Positions 20,286 through 33,300 of a stretch of 64,000 nucleotides of DNA are shown here, one piece after another (within the stretch, counting starts at the first letter, position 1; each line of letters begins with the position of its first letter). Origin of the DNA: Rhizodiscina lignyota. Its lineage: Eukaryota; Ascomycota; Dothideomycetes; Aulographales; Rhizodiscinaceae. The stretch lies in contig ML978133.1 in assembly GCA_010015805.1 (NCBI GenBank), positions 62,001 to 126,000 of the forward strand, read 5' to 3'. The notes under the pieces are model-generated. The model was not told the DNA's origin and did not search any database. It was given only the letters and a program-made list of their open reading frames with translations. Both the position numbers and the translations under genes were made by a program.

Positions 20286-21887
20286 ATGCCACCAAAAAAG
20301 CAAGTCAAGGAGGAGAAGATCCCTCTTGGAAGGCCGGGCAACAGCTTGAAGAGCGGCATCGTAAGCTTGAGGATCAGTCGATATAGCAGCACATTCATTT
20401 TCTAATTATATCATCTAGGTCGGCCTCGCAAACGTCGGCAAATCAACTCTCTTCCAAGCCATCACAAAATGCTCCCTCGGTAACCCTGCTGTACGTCACT
20501 CCCATTACCAGCAACCAACCGCACATATTCTGACATCAATAGAACTTCCCATACGCAACCATTGAACCCGAAGAAGCCCGTGTCATAGTTCCAGACGAGC
20601 GATTCGACTGGCTGTGCCAACAATACAAGCCAAAATCCGAAGTCCCCGCCAATCTTACTGTGTACGACATTGCAGGCTTAACAAGAGGTGCATCCACTGG
20701 TGCCGGTCTGGGCAATGCCTTTCTTTCTCACATTCGCGCCGTCGATGCCATCTTCCAGGTGGTGAGATGCTTTGATGATGCGGAAATCATTCACGTCGAG
20801 GGTGATGTAGACCCAGTACGAGATTTGGACATCATCAGCGAGGAGCTGCGGATAAAAGATATCGAGTTCGTGGAAAAAGCACATGAGAATCTGACCAAGC
20901 AGACGAGGAGAGGCGGACAGAGTTTAGAAATGAAGAAGCTGAAAGAGGAGCAAGCGACGGTGGAGAAGATTCTGGAGCATCTCAAGGCAGGAAAAGACGT
21001 TAGGAAAGGCGAGTGGAGTCCGAAAGAGGTAAGATATCAACTTTTCATTCCGAATCACTATGCGATTGGCTTTTCGCGAATCACTCCTTCTATGATGACA
21101 AAGAGCTTCGTGCTCGAATAATCCCAGCTCTTCGAATGTCTCACACCAACGCAACGAGACGCTCATGTGAATACGTCCCATCTGATATATCAACCTCTTC
21201 TTACAAACATTCGGTCAATAAATTTTGGAGTTTAGAGCTAACAACAACCGAAGGTCGAGGTTATAAATCCGCTCTTCCTGCTTACAGCTAAGCCCGTCGT
21301 ATACCTCGTCAACCTCTCCGAAAAGGATTACATCCGCCAGAAAAACAAGAATCTACCCAAGATCGCAGCCTGGATAAAGGAGCACGCTGAAGGTGATCCA
21401 ATAATTCCCATCTCTGTGTCCTTCGAAGAACGTCTTACACGCTTCGAGACTGATGCCGAAGTCGCGAAGGAGTGTGAAAGCCTCGGCACCAAGTCTGCAC
21501 TGCCAAAGGTTATCATAACGATGCGTAAGGCACTGAAGCTCGCAAGTTTCTTCACTACCGGCACGGATGAGGTGAGACAATGGACAATCCGCGAGGGGAC
21601 GAAGGCGCCACAGGCAGCAGGCGTGATTCACACAGACTTTGAGAAGACTTTCATTCAAGTGATAGTGTATAATTACACCGCACTGAAGGAAGAGGGCGAT
21701 GAGGCAACCGTCAAGGCAAAAGGCAAGGTCATGACGAAGGGGAAGGAGTACGTTGTCGAAGACGGTAAGTGCAATTCCAGCTCAGGGCAATCAACGCTTT
21801 GGATGTCTCGGCTGGATGGGCTGCTAACGCGCGCTTGTCTCTGTAGGCGATATTCTCCTCATCAAAGCAGGCGCGGCCAAGTCTTAA
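20286..21887 (+). CDS. OLA1: Obg-like ATPase 1 (YchF/OLA1)
   Basis: Five exons: 20286-20360, 20419-20490, 20543-21028, 21254-21764 and 21847-21887, with all junction phases consistent and 394 residues encoded, the usual length of the yeast protein. The P-loop reads GLANVGKST (residues 27-35), the switch II motif DIAGL starts at residue 91, and the altered G4 motif is NLSE (231-234), which in this family favours ATP over GTP. The C-terminus carries the TGS domain and ends DILLIKAGAAKS. Family knowledge: OLA1 is a conserved translational-type P-loop ATPase linked to ribosome binding and stress responses. Introns 1, 2 and 4 are 52-82 nt, but intron 3 (21029-21253) is 225 nt. Confidence 0.95.
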
Positions 21888-22516
21888 TTCATCATGCAGC
21901 TCGCCAACCGAGTCCGCGGTTTCAAACATGTCCTCGTCCTTGCAGTCATATTCTTGGCATTTCCCAGTGATTTGCATGGAAAAGCGTGGGCTTGGGACGT
22001 GAAAGTTAAAAAGGCCGGGTTTCGAGTGGAACTCGGCATGGGACGAGCACTGAAAGCACCGACACGTGCGAAATTGCATACACGAGGTTATTTTCTTTTT
22101 TCTCGCTTTTCTAGAAGGTCAGGCGTTGGCTCGTATCGGTTCGCAGTGGCCCTGACAGGTCTGCGAGGCGACCGGGCGACCTGGTTGATACGTGCGGGCA
22201 TCCCAGTTGCTGATCAGGCACTGGCCGCATGAGTGTACCTTGAGGTTTCTGGGCACGAAGTCGATGAACCTCGAGGGTGATATTTGGACAGCGGAATAAC
22301 AGCCGCTTATATAGTCTAAATGAATGCAAGGAAAAGTTGAAACGAGACACATGCGGTTGATGACTTCATCAAAAAGTTTCATCCCGTTGATGTTTCATGT
22401 ACATCGTCCGGGTTCAGGACGTGATAAGCAGGGGCGTGATAATATCCCTGAAGTCACACTTCTCTCTTTGGCTCACGTCTCCACAGTCGAGATCAGCGAA
22501 CACGAAATCGGTAATG
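21888..22516. other. Intergenic region between convergent OLA1 and BCD1
   Basis: About 630 nt of 3' flanks. No coding features are recognised. Confidence 0.35.
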
Positions 22517-23906
22517 CTATGTCGAGGAGCCGAAGTCCTTTTCCATTGCCTCGAGAATCTTTGCCTCATCGATATTGTCGTCCTCGTTGATCTCACCATC
22601 TTCCGTCTTAGCCACCGGGTCCGTTAGACGCGGGTCTTGGTCGAGCATGTCTGGTTCCAAGTCCGCTCTCATCCTCCTGTAAAACTCGTCCTCGGAGATG
22701 TATTCGGCCGGGAGATTGTCGATGCTGCGGGAAAGCACGACAATCGTTGGGAATTCCAAAATGGCTTGATCATGTAATGCGTTGATGAAAGGTTGCGATG
22801 CGTCCAGTGGTACAAGAACCTTGGGCTGATGCGACGGCGTGCGCGGCTTCAGGAAATAGAAATAGCGAGGAGTGTCTTCAAGAATGCCCTCTCCTGGCTC
22901 TGGAATTACTGGATTGTCATCGCGAGAGTCCTCGATTTTGGACTGCTCACGTGAGGCAGTAACAGCATCTTGTTCTGAATTTGCGGAAGCCTCTAACCTA
23001 GAAGGTGTTTCATTTGATAACGGTTGCTCATCTTCGTGGTCCGGATCGTTCGTGATCATTTCTCTTCTCTTCGCAGCATGGCCGCTACCTTGTCCTTTTC
23101 GTTTCCGCTTCGTATCCTTCGTTAGATGTCGATAGTAGAGCTTCTCCAACGAGAGGCTGTCGGGCATATGGTCAGCAATATCCGGAGGACCATCCTCAGA
23201 AATGAACTCGATGGTCCAGCGGATATTCATGTGCCAGTGGTGTAGTTAGTAAGATGAATGCTTCCAGGAAAGTGTGATACTCACTTGCCGTCCCATTGCG
23301 TTTTGTTCATACGCTGCCTGCTCATTCCCGCAGGCATGCTCTTGTGCGTGACTCTGTTCTCTTCAAGCCTCTTTCGGAAATCGCGCCCATGCACTTGTAC
23401 ATGTGTCTTGATATTCGTTGTCACCGCGGCTTCGCCAAGGCCGCGCTCAACGCCGGTCAGGAAGTTGTAATCATGGTCGATACCAGCAGGCGTTTCAAGC
23501 CGCGACCTCTTTACAAAGACAGTCGGGTCTCGGATACCATTGCATACTGCTCGCTGTTGATGTAGCTTATAGCACGGTAGCGAACACGTGCGTGTGGAGC
23601 ACCGCGGACAGCGGTACTTGGGAGTAGCTCTATTGCTGAACGGAGTAATGTTTGTAAGCTTCAGATAGTGGTACACTATAATGACCTATATTATACGACC
23701 GTCTAACGGCTACCCAAGCCGGGCCCATGAAATACAGACGTCACTTTCAACTTGAAAGCCGGTGCCACGCAACCGTTGGGTGAGACATTGACAAGGACAT
23801 CCAGAAGGGAAGCAGTGCTATGGAACGATGGGATAAGGAAAAAAGAAAGGCGAATCTAGACTTACCAGACACTGCAAAGCTCACTCAAGACAGGCTGTTG
23901 TGCCAT
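22517..23906 (-). CDS. BCD1: Box C/D snoRNP assembly factor Bcd1, HIT zinc finger protein
   Basis: Exon 1 is 23906-23866 (only 14 codons), intron 23636-23865 is 230 nt, exon 2 is 23635-23285, and exon 3 is inferred as 23234-22517. Splicing exon 1 to exon 2 gives SELCSVCNRATPKYRCPRC, then CSLPCYKLH and a distal Cys, a complete HIT-type zinc finger. Exon 2 ends with ENRVTHKSMPAGMSRQRM and NKTQWDGK; exon 3 continues NIRWTIEFISEDG, as in Bcd1. The second intron (23235-23284) has donor GTGAGT and branch ACTAAC but no AG before the conserved exon; the phase-correct end is CTG. Family knowledge: Bcd1 is needed for box C/D snoRNP biogenesis. Total 369 residues if that junction is right. Confidence 0.8.
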
Positions 23907-26082
23907 ATTGACCTTGCAGAATCGCTTCGGAGGATTTGCGATGTTCCCGCCTCCTGCGTGATGCATGAAAAATGCTCTATCTGAGGGCTTGGCACGTTGC
24001 GACGCCGCGTTGTTTCAACGCCTTAGGCCCACGCTTGCTCAGCACGCTGAGCTCTTTTGCACAAAGCTCGCCTTTCTCCCCTTCAATCTGTGCCCTTCTT
24101 TTTCGTGATCTTCGGCACCTTGCGGAGATGATTCAATGCGAGGTGGCAATGCGCATGGCAAACGCAACTTCGGAAGGGGAGCACAAACAACCAGCTTGAG
24201 GAGCAGTAATTTTCCGATCAATGGGGAGATTGAAGGCGACGGGCGGGCCGAGAGTGAAAGGATGCTGGCGTGGGGAATGCTTTTTGCGGGAAGATGCGTG
24301 TGTTGGGACGGCACTTGGTTGGCTGAGCGCAAACGAAAGGAAGAAACGAGGCGTCTGTGATGGATGCTGCCTCTTCACGCTCGTCACAACTTCGCAAGTC
24401 ACCTCTCTTGCCTCTGACGTTCAGGTCAGTGGCGATGGATCGATGATAAGATTCACTTTTTTCACACTTGCACGTCCATGGTCACCCCTTGCCGCAGTTG
24501 TGCTGCACAGAGACCTTGTCCATGACGAGCAAACTTTCGATTTTGAGGCTTCGATGATCTCCCCCGCATGCAGTAGTTTTACAGCTGCACCGTCAGTCAG
24601 CTCTTTTGAGTTTCGCACCTCTCTTTCAGGAAACTGAACCTTAACGGAACTCGATATCAGAGCAATCTCGAGCTTCACGATTCATATACCCCGTACATAA
24701 TACCAACACGAAGACCATTAATGATGTTCATTATAGGGGCCCTAGGGTCCAATACACGTGCGAGACACGCAAATCTCGCCGTCCCCCGCGTCCGATTGGC
24801 GGCAGGCTGGAAATGTTCCATTAGCTGCCAACCACCTTGCACAAAAACTCCGGAGCTGAGCCACGCATTCTGATCTCGGACGGAGCGAGGACCGGATTCA
24901 AACAATCAACGGCCGCGACCCGTGATGAGAGCCGTGATCTTCCCGACAAACGGTCTCCTTGAGTCCAATGCTGAAACTCTTCCACTTGGCTTTCAACAGC
25001 TGCCCTGCACGGGTCGAAGGGCTAGCAGCCGGGGACGAGGGTGCCTGACCCCATTAGTCCCGCTCTAAGCTGTTCGGGTGAAAGTGTCTCTAGCTCTATA
25101 CGGAGTAGTAGGGCAGTCCCTGCGGATTGCGGCGCTGTGATGGTCATGCATGGGTGGTGATCCCGGAAGCTCGCTGGGGCATGTCGGGGGCCCAGAAATG
25201 CAGCGCATGGGAAGTGATACAGCCGATCGCTTCCCTCTGGTCGTGAGCATTCGTGTTTCAGACGCGCGATTTGGAAGGCTTGCATGTTCGTGTGGTGAGA
25301 GGGTAGCACCGTGAGTTAGTCGTCGGCGCCGTTGTTCGCACTCTACGCCGACTTGCTGTCGGCTCCAGTCTTCACGCACGCTCGCAGCTCTGCGCTGCTG
25401 TGCCCCTGAGAAGATTAGGCTATGACATTGCATTGAGCTCTCATGATCTCTGCTCCTGCGCGTCGCAATCCGGCGGGGACGGACCCTTTGGGCGTAGCGG
25501 AGCAACCGTGCAGTGCGCCAGACGAGCCCTGGTCAGCGAGGGGCCGGGGTGCTTCCAGGGGAATTTCCTCTCATCAAGCCATGCTGGAGTGCGCCCAACC
25601 GAATGCTCGCCAGCAAGCCACATCCATCTCTGGTCTCCACTGCAGCCAGCATCTGCAGAAGCTCTGCCCGTGTGTCCCTTGCTGGTGCTGTGCGCGCTCT
25701 CGTTCTGCTGTACCGAACAAAGTCTCCTTCCCCTCCAGCTTCGTGACTTCCTCTTCTTCTCCGTCGACCCTTGCTTCTTCAAGGAGCCCGTCTTCCTCAA
25801 CTTCCATCACTGTTCTCCGGAGGAGCTTTTGTGTTTCGGCCAGCATTCGAAACCGGTCGACTGCAATTGAGCTTGGAATCCGACTTTTGGGCGAGCAAAC
25901 GGTCAATTTAAGCTTTCTTCACAGACAAACTCCCATGTCTGCCTCGTTCTAGAGCCCAATCGCTCTTGCCCGCTCTTCAGCTGTCAATCCTGCTTATATA
26001 CTACGCGGTCTTTGTCATTCTGATCTTTGCCTTCGTCTCGACTTTTCGAGTTGCAGGTCTCTACTCAAATATCAACATCATA
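23907..26082. other. Long gene-free region upstream of the DENN-domain gene
   Basis: This is the longest spacer in the window, about 2.2 kb, moderately GC-rich, with a CCGATTGG (inverted CCAAT) element near 24790 and long overlapping ORFs on both strands that look like chance frames. The last 250 nt are pyrimidine-rich and probably form the leader of the DENN gene. No conserved protein motif is seen. Confidence 0.4.
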
Positions 26083-29000
26083 ATGGCACCAACTCTCAGC
26101 CTTCGCTCTCGCGGGAACGAGCGCGAGAGGCCGTCGACTCGCGATCATCATGACAATCTTGTCATTCCCAGCAGGACTTCGTCTTTGCACTCGCGTATCA
26201 CGCAACCTCTGCCCTCGACGCTCAGCCTCAAGCCCGGAAATCGGACGCCAAAGACTCTTACTCATGCCTATATGGTATGTGGTGTTGGCCGAGAACCATC
26301 ACAATGGGTGAAGGCACCTCCACCATCACAGGGAAAGATTGGACACATGAAAGGTGCTGTGGGCCAATTTTGGTTGCCGGAGATTTTGGGAAGTAGCCCA
26401 AGGCTGGATCAGGACAATGAAATTGCGAGGTCATTGCACGCTGCTATGAGGGTATGTTCGAGAATTCCGGGGTGAAGAATGGTCAATTGACAGTTTATTA
26501 GGCGTGCTTCCCACACGATGTCGAAATCTGCACTGGACGGAACCAACCGCACTGCGTGCACCACTCATTCGTGCTTCAGCAAGATTCGGCCCACACTCTG
26601 TACGGAATTGCACTTCGCGTCTGGTCGCGTGCAGATGAGAAACGCGCAGAAACGATCCGCGATCTCAGGAAGAGGACTGAGTCCGACTTTTACGACAACG
26701 CTGACGAAACTTACTGGATCCCGTACTGCTTGAGTTTCCTCTCCCGGTATCCTCTTTACAATCTCCTTGGAGATTATCTCCGGGGCATGTGGATCCATTG
26801 GAACAAGGCTACCAACCTCTTTCACGCCGAGGAGGTTTCTCGCATTCTCAGCTTCCCAGCCCCAAGACTCAATGACCTCGTCCGCATCGACATGAAGGAC
26901 TATGCGTTATGCTACCAATTCCCTTCGTCACCCACCGGCTTCCAAAACTTCGCCATGTGGCCGCTCTTCTGCTGCTTGTCTATTCCCAACATTGTTGGCG
27001 TTCTTGAAGCAGCCGTCTCATCCACTCGCCGTATCATCTTCACCTCTCACTACCCGGCCATGCTTACAGTCGCATCAGAGACAGTTCGTTTCTGTGTCCG
27101 TGTGTACGAGTGGAGTGGCCTCTACGTCCCAGTCGTCCACGCCAGGCACGTCAAGGAGCTTGTCCAGGAGCCAGGCCCCTACATTCTCGGTGTCACTGCT
27201 GAGTGCCGAACTCTGTTCACTGCTCCAACGGATGCACTTGTTGTGGACTTGGATCGTAACTTTGTTCTTACTTCCAGCCCGCCTACTGCACTTTCGGCAG
27301 GCCAGAGAACGAAGATGATCAACCGTCTTACACAAGCTCTCAACGGCGAAGTGGCTCCATCTGGCGTGCCACAACATCTGCGATCCGCTTATGGTGGAGG
27401 AAAGCTTATTCCAGCTGGTCAGATCATTGTAATGCGTGGAGAAGTAGAGAGCATTCAGGATCCAGATTGGTGGAATCAGGACGCTGTTATGACTGTTATG
27501 GATCATGTCTGCGAGAAACTCGTAAGTTCACTGCTAATGGACAAAGTATGAGATTCTAACTATTTCATTAGGGCCGAAACACTGGCATGAAAGCAATTTT
27601 CGGAGGCTCTGTGAAGAAGCCTCTTATGACCAAGGTCAGCATGCGCCATCTCAACGAGATCGTGCGCGAGCGCAACCAATACAGTCGCGATGCTATGGAG
27701 GCATGGCAAGACTTCATCAACCTCAAGGGCCGCATGGACACCGAGCTCAGCAAGGTCACGAAGAGGAACAACTTCCTTGTCGAGGAGCTGGAGAGCTGGA
27801 AGCAGCAATTTCTCAAATTCCAGGCTTTTGCAGAGCAACTCACCAAGGAGACTCAAGAGCTCAAAGTCAAGATCGAGAATCACAAGCGGGAGAACAGGAG
27901 GCTCACCAGCCTCATCGACCAACAAAAGGACGACGCAGCCCGCCTCACTGTCCGTCTGTCTGGTACGGAGAAGCAGCGCGACGACGCACTCGAGGCACTC
28001 GTGTTGCAGCAGGAGATCGCAGAGGAGCTCGAACGGGAACGCAAGCGCAACAAGAAAGAGCTTGCTGCAATGCAGCACACCAACACTGCCATCATTCGCC
28101 AACGCGACGAAGCACAACGTGTGGTTCTCCATTTGCGTGCTCTCATCGATGGCCAGGCCCATCACATGGAACACATTGTCAAGAGTCTCAGCCAGGCACC
28201 CGAATTGTCAGAATACCTGGAGGAAGGCTTCGAAGATGTACTAGACGAAGAGGAGGAGCAGCAGCCAGCGCAGGAGCAGCACCTGTCGGAGAAACACAAA
28301 AAGAGCTTTGTCAAAGACAGTTCCTCTGAGATCGGCAAGATCTCCGGTGTTGGTGGCGTCAATTCTCGTGCCAACTCCCGTGCCAACTCTCGTGCCACTT
28401 CACGTGCACCATCGCGTGCCTTGTCGCGCGCAAGCACCATCGATGGCAAGCATATCGAAGGTGAAGATGTCTCGCCCGACATGGAGACACGTTTGCTGAA
28501 CTCGCCAGTGAGCCGGAAGCGCCTCAGCCAGCTCAGCATGGCTGACGTTGCCGACCGCCATCTGCGCGATAAGACCGATGCCATTGCGTACATCATCCGC
28601 AACATCAGCGAACAGTGTGCTGCCGCCGTTGAGGGTTTGCACCTTGCTCAGCGCGCAGACAGCGACGCTGGCGATGATGATAGAAGCCAAGCTGGCGACC
28701 GCGAGAAGGTTGTCCGTCACAGGCCGTCTCGTAGTGAGGATGTTGGTGCACCCAGCACTACCGGCGGAAGTGAGTTTGGTGGTGATGATAACGCGTCGGC
28801 TGCTGGCAGCTCTGTCGCCGGCTCCAGCGCCAGCTTCTTGCACCCAAGACACACTCGGGAAAGCAGCGTTCCCCCGACGCCAGATCTCGTCCACAACCGC
28901 AGCAGCACGAGCATGAGCATGGCGAGTGCCAGCACAACGCCCGAGCGCCATAGCGTGCAGACGTATAAGGAGGAGGTGCCGGACATGCCAATGAGGATTG

Positions 29001-29137
29001 TCGAGGACGAGAGTGAGAATGGACAGAGCATGCCGAACGGCTTCGATGGAACCGAAGACGATTTGCCAGTTGAGAGTCCAGTAAAGTATGCGTCTGGTGT
29101 GACGCAGCAGGCGAGAAGGTCGAATGTGAACACCTAA
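26083..29137 (+). CDS. DENN-domain protein with long coiled coil
   Basis: Three exons: 26083-26451, 26502-27521 and 27572-29137, with introns of 50 nt each and all phases consistent; 984 residues. The N-terminal part has the uDENN pattern (AYMVCGVGREPSQWVKAPPP), followed by the DENN core (YWIPYCLSFLSRYPLYNLLG) and the segment LFCCLSIPNIVGVLEAAVSS. Exon 3 begins the coiled coil, roughly residues 485-665, and then a disordered Ser-rich tail with an NSRANSRATSRAPSRALSRA repeat near residue 727. Family knowledge: DENN domains act as Rab GEFs; the fungal protein with this architecture is conserved in filamentous ascomycetes but its target Rab is not known to me. The ATG chosen follows a Kozak-like ATAATGGCA. 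Confidence 0.85.
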
Positions 29138-30261
29138 AAGTGGTGTTGATGAAAGATTGATTCCCATATCCTCGTTTGTCACGTTGTTCCATCATCTCCT
29201 TGTATCGCCAGAGTTACCCCTTCCGCAATTGTTCCTTTTGCTCAAGGAGTTCGGTGGGCGCTAAAGGAGAACTCTCGACATTTCCGATTTTCTCTGACAT
29301 CTTCTGCTTCGACACCAAAACAGTATGGCTACGGCTGTGACTGAGGAATCGGGAGGCAAAAAAAGAAGCTTCAGACGAATACCTATGTTGTCGTGTGTCT
29401 CATGTGTTTCTTTGTTGATACTTTGACTTTTGTAATAGCCATTTTGTTGCGGAAAAGCTAGCTTATAAGGCGATTTTCAGATGCGGAATGCCCAAGCTCT
29501 CTTTGATATCCCCAGGTCAGATAGTTAGCGTAGTCTCTTAATGATCATAGTATATGTAAGATCCATCGCTACATCGGAACATACCCCGTCTCGGGACAAC
29601 ACCGTAGGCAATCGCTACTCATGCTCCGCTTTATTGGTCTATAGTTCTGTTCTATATGTGATGTCCCATGATTCTCCAGCGGTTTGCTCATAGTTAGTTT
29701 GCCCATCGCCTGATCTGATACCTGAGATTCACCCCATGCTGCATTGTAGGGATCGAAAGGTCTTTTAATTTCGGAGGTCTAATGGTGATTTTGATCCACT
29801 AGTGGAGTGTACTTGAATAGTGTCCACAGCGTTTTCTGCTTGGTCCGGATCAGCCTGTTCTTGGCGCTGCTAACCACCCCACACCAGGGCCACCTCGTCT
29901 GTTAAATACATAGAAGCCCGAGTTTGGCTTCTCAAATCTATCAGCGGCTAAACTTGCCATTCATAAATCAAAATGTTGCGACCACGTTTTCTCTTTTTAA
30001 TCCCATAGCCTATGAATGAACTTCAGCATGTTGCAGATGAGCTTGTACTCTGCTGCGTTCAGCCTTGCTGTCGCAGAGCCTCTTCAGCTTCCCGAAGGCA
30101 GCCTCGTCCATCTGTACTCTTGCACATAAGGTCTCCAGTAGATACCACGTCTTCTAGGGACCTATTTTCAACATCGACCACTTCGGAACATGGTCGGATT
30201 CTCCTGCGCGGGGATTTCTGCACTAGCCGACACATCTCGCAGTCGGACCAGAATATATTCT
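29138..30261. other. Intergenic region
   Basis: 1.1 kb between the DENN gene and the NLR-like gene, AT-richer than the flanks. No exon is recognised. Confidence 0.35.
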
Positions 30262-30326
30262 TCCTGAGCCTCGCGATAGTCCTCAGCCTCGCGATAGTCC
30301 TCAGCCTCACGATAGCCTCACGATAG
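30262..30326. repeat. 18-bp tandem repeat, 3.6 copies, just upstream of the NLR start
   Basis: Three full copies of an 18-bp unit (TCCTCAGCCTCGCGATAG with single changes) plus an 11-bp partial copy end 9 bp before the ATG at 30336. The array therefore sits in the likely 5' leader of the NLR-like gene. Confidence 0.85.
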
Positions 30327-30335
30327 CCTCTCGAA

Positions 30336-33300
30336 ATGCATCTCTTAGAAGTCTTTCCGAACGGAGAGTTCCGCCTAACCCCGAAATTCCTTGACGCGAT
30401 CCCTCGATATGCCATCCTCTCTCATACGTGGGGTCACGAGAGTCAAGAAGTTACCTACCAAGACATAGTCGAAGGTTCAGGCCAAGACAAGGACGGATAT
30501 AAGAAGATCAAATTCTGCGGCGAGCAAGCCACGAAGGATGACCTAAAATACATTTGGGTGGATAGTTGTTGCATCGACAAATTGAGTAGCGCAGTACTTT
30601 CGGAGTCCATCAACTCAATGTTCCGCTGGTACAAGAATGCGGCTAAGTGCTACGTGTACATGGCAGATGTCTCGACAAATAAAAGAAAATTGGGAGATGA
30701 GGACGCTCTGAAGACGTGGGAGCAGACGTTCAGGAAGAGCAGATGGTTCACTCGAGGCTGGACACTCCAAGAGCTTCTTGCGCCCACAATAGTCGAATTC
30801 TTCTCCTCAGACGGCAAAGAACTCGGGAGTAGAGAAACGCTAAAAGAGCAAATACATGAGATAACTGGAATCTCCTTTCAAGCACTTGAAGGAAGCCCCA
30901 TACATGTTCTTTCTGTTTCCGAGCGAAGGAGTTGGACTGAAGGTCGTGTAACCACACTTCCAGAGGATGGGGCATATTGCTTGATGGGCCTTTTTGACGT
31001 ATCAATGGCGACACGCTACGGCGAAGGCAGGGAGAAGGCCTTCGAACGACTTGACAACAAAATCAAAAAGGCAAACATGGCTTCTAACGATCAAAAACCG
31101 GCTGGAAATAGAGACGCCGCTGAAAAGAGAGAGGCTATTTCAAGATGGCTTTCTCCACCCGACCCATCAACCAACTACCAAAAAGGACTCCGGCTCCGGC
31201 AAGCTGACACTGGCTTGTGGTTCCTGGAGAGAGAACAGTACACAACATGGAGAGCAAGTCCTTCTTCCTTCATTTGGCTATATGGTATTCCGGGATGTGG
31301 CAAGACTGTCCTCAGCTCTACAGTAATTGAGGATGTTCTCCAGCATTGCGAAAATGATCCTGGCAAAGCGGCTGCATACTTCTACTTTGATTTCAATGAT
31401 CTTCAGAAGCAGTCATCTGAGCTCATGACCAAATCCCTAGTCACTCAGCTCTCCCAACAATGCATCAGGATACCCCCGCTATTGGACTCGCTCTTTAGTT
31501 CCTCCAACAATGGGCAACGGCAGCCATCCATTGAAGCTCTTCTAGATGCCTTGCGGCAGATGTCTGAAGAACTTCCAGCAACATATATCATCCTCGATGC
31601 GCTCGACGAGTGTGCTGACCGAGAAGAGCTCATGTCTACGATTGAGACCATCGCTAGTTGGCAGTTAGAGAGCCTACACGTCATAGTAACTAGTCGAAAA
31701 GAGCCAGATATTGAAAACTCGCTCGAGAGTTTCGTGGATACATGCAACATTATACCTCTACAGAGAACAGTCGTCGACGAAGATATCCGAAAGTATGTGC
31801 GCCACAGAATTTCAGTTGATAAGAAACTAAAGAAGTGGCGGAGCGGTGAGATGCAGAAGGAGATAGAGGTCGCATTAATGGAAGGAGCTCACGGAATGTA
31901 GGTATACAGTCTCATCTATTACAAGCAAGTAGACTGATAATATCCTAAGGTTCCGCTGGGCTGTATGCCAGCTTGACTCGCTGGGAAATTGTGTTAGCCG
32001 AGCAATGCTGCGAAAATCTCTCAGACGTCTTCCGCCTACTCTAGATGAGACGTACGAGCGAATCCTTTGCGCAATTCACGAGGATCACTCGACACAAGCC
32101 CTGCGCATCCTGCAATGGCTTGCCTTTTCTCTGAGACCTCTTTCTCTAGAAGAAATAGCTGAAGTGGTGGCAGTTGACCCTGAAAGTGTCCCTGCGCTTG
32201 ATGAGGATGAAATCCTTGAAGACCCCTTAGATGCACTAGATATATGCGCTAGCCTCGTTACTATTTCTTCACAGAATAACGGCGAACCAGAATACGAAAG
32301 CGACTACGAAAGCGACGACGAAACAGAAACAGACGCATCTGAAGCAAAAAGGGTGATCGCTTTAGCCCATTACTCTGTCAAAGAATACCTCACTTCAGAC
32401 CGCATCCGGGAGGGTCCCGCAAAGATATATAGTCTCCAAGAGAGTACTTCCCACGTATTCATCGCAAACTCCTGTATTGGATATCTTCTCCAGTTTCAGG
32501 ACGCGGAATCGTTCTGCACAGAGACAATAGAAACTCACAAACTAGCTGAATATTCAGCAGGACTCTGGATAGACCATACTCGCTCGTACGCTTCCGGGGA
32601 AGACTCGACTCAAAAGCTTGTCATGAAGCTGTTTTCAGTCAGAGACGGGGCGTTTCTTAATTGGATCCGCATATTCAATTTAGAATTCCCGTGGATGAAT
32701 AATGATATAGAACGGCAAGCAGACGACGTTGCATCGCCCTTGTACTATGCATCGCTAGCAGGGCTAATGGAAAGTGTCCGTTGTTTGCTTCGCGACGCCA
32801 ACCCCGACGCCAGCGCCGACGTCAATGCGCAGGGCGGAGAGTACGGTAACGCGCTCCAGGCGGCGTCGTACAACGGCTGCGAGGCGGCGGTGAAGCTACT
32901 GCTAGACTCGGGCGCCGACGTCAACGCGCAGGGCGGAGTGCACAGTAACGCGCTCCAGGCGGCGTCGTTTCGCGGCCATGAGGCGGTGGTGAAGCTGCTA
33001 CTAGACTCGGGCGCCGACGTCAACGCGCAGGGCGGATACTACNNNNNNNNNNNNNNNNNNNNNNNNNNNNNNNNNNNNNNNNNNNNNNNNNNNNNNNNNN
33101 NNNNNNNNNNNNNNNNNNNNNNNNNNNNNNNNNNNNNNNNNNNNNNNNNNNNNNNNNNNNNNNNNNNNNNNNNNNNNNNNNNNNNNNNNNNNNNNNNNNN
33201 NNNNNNNNNNNNNNNNNNNNNNNNNNNNNNNNNNNNNNNNNNNNNNNNNNNNNNNNNNNNNNNNNNNNNNNNNNNNNNNNNNNNNNNNNNNNNNNNNNNN

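Noticed and set aside
25441-25800. 119-codon minus-strand ORF in the DENN leader
   Set aside because: Overlapping frames of similar length occur on the plus strand, and no motif is seen in any of them.
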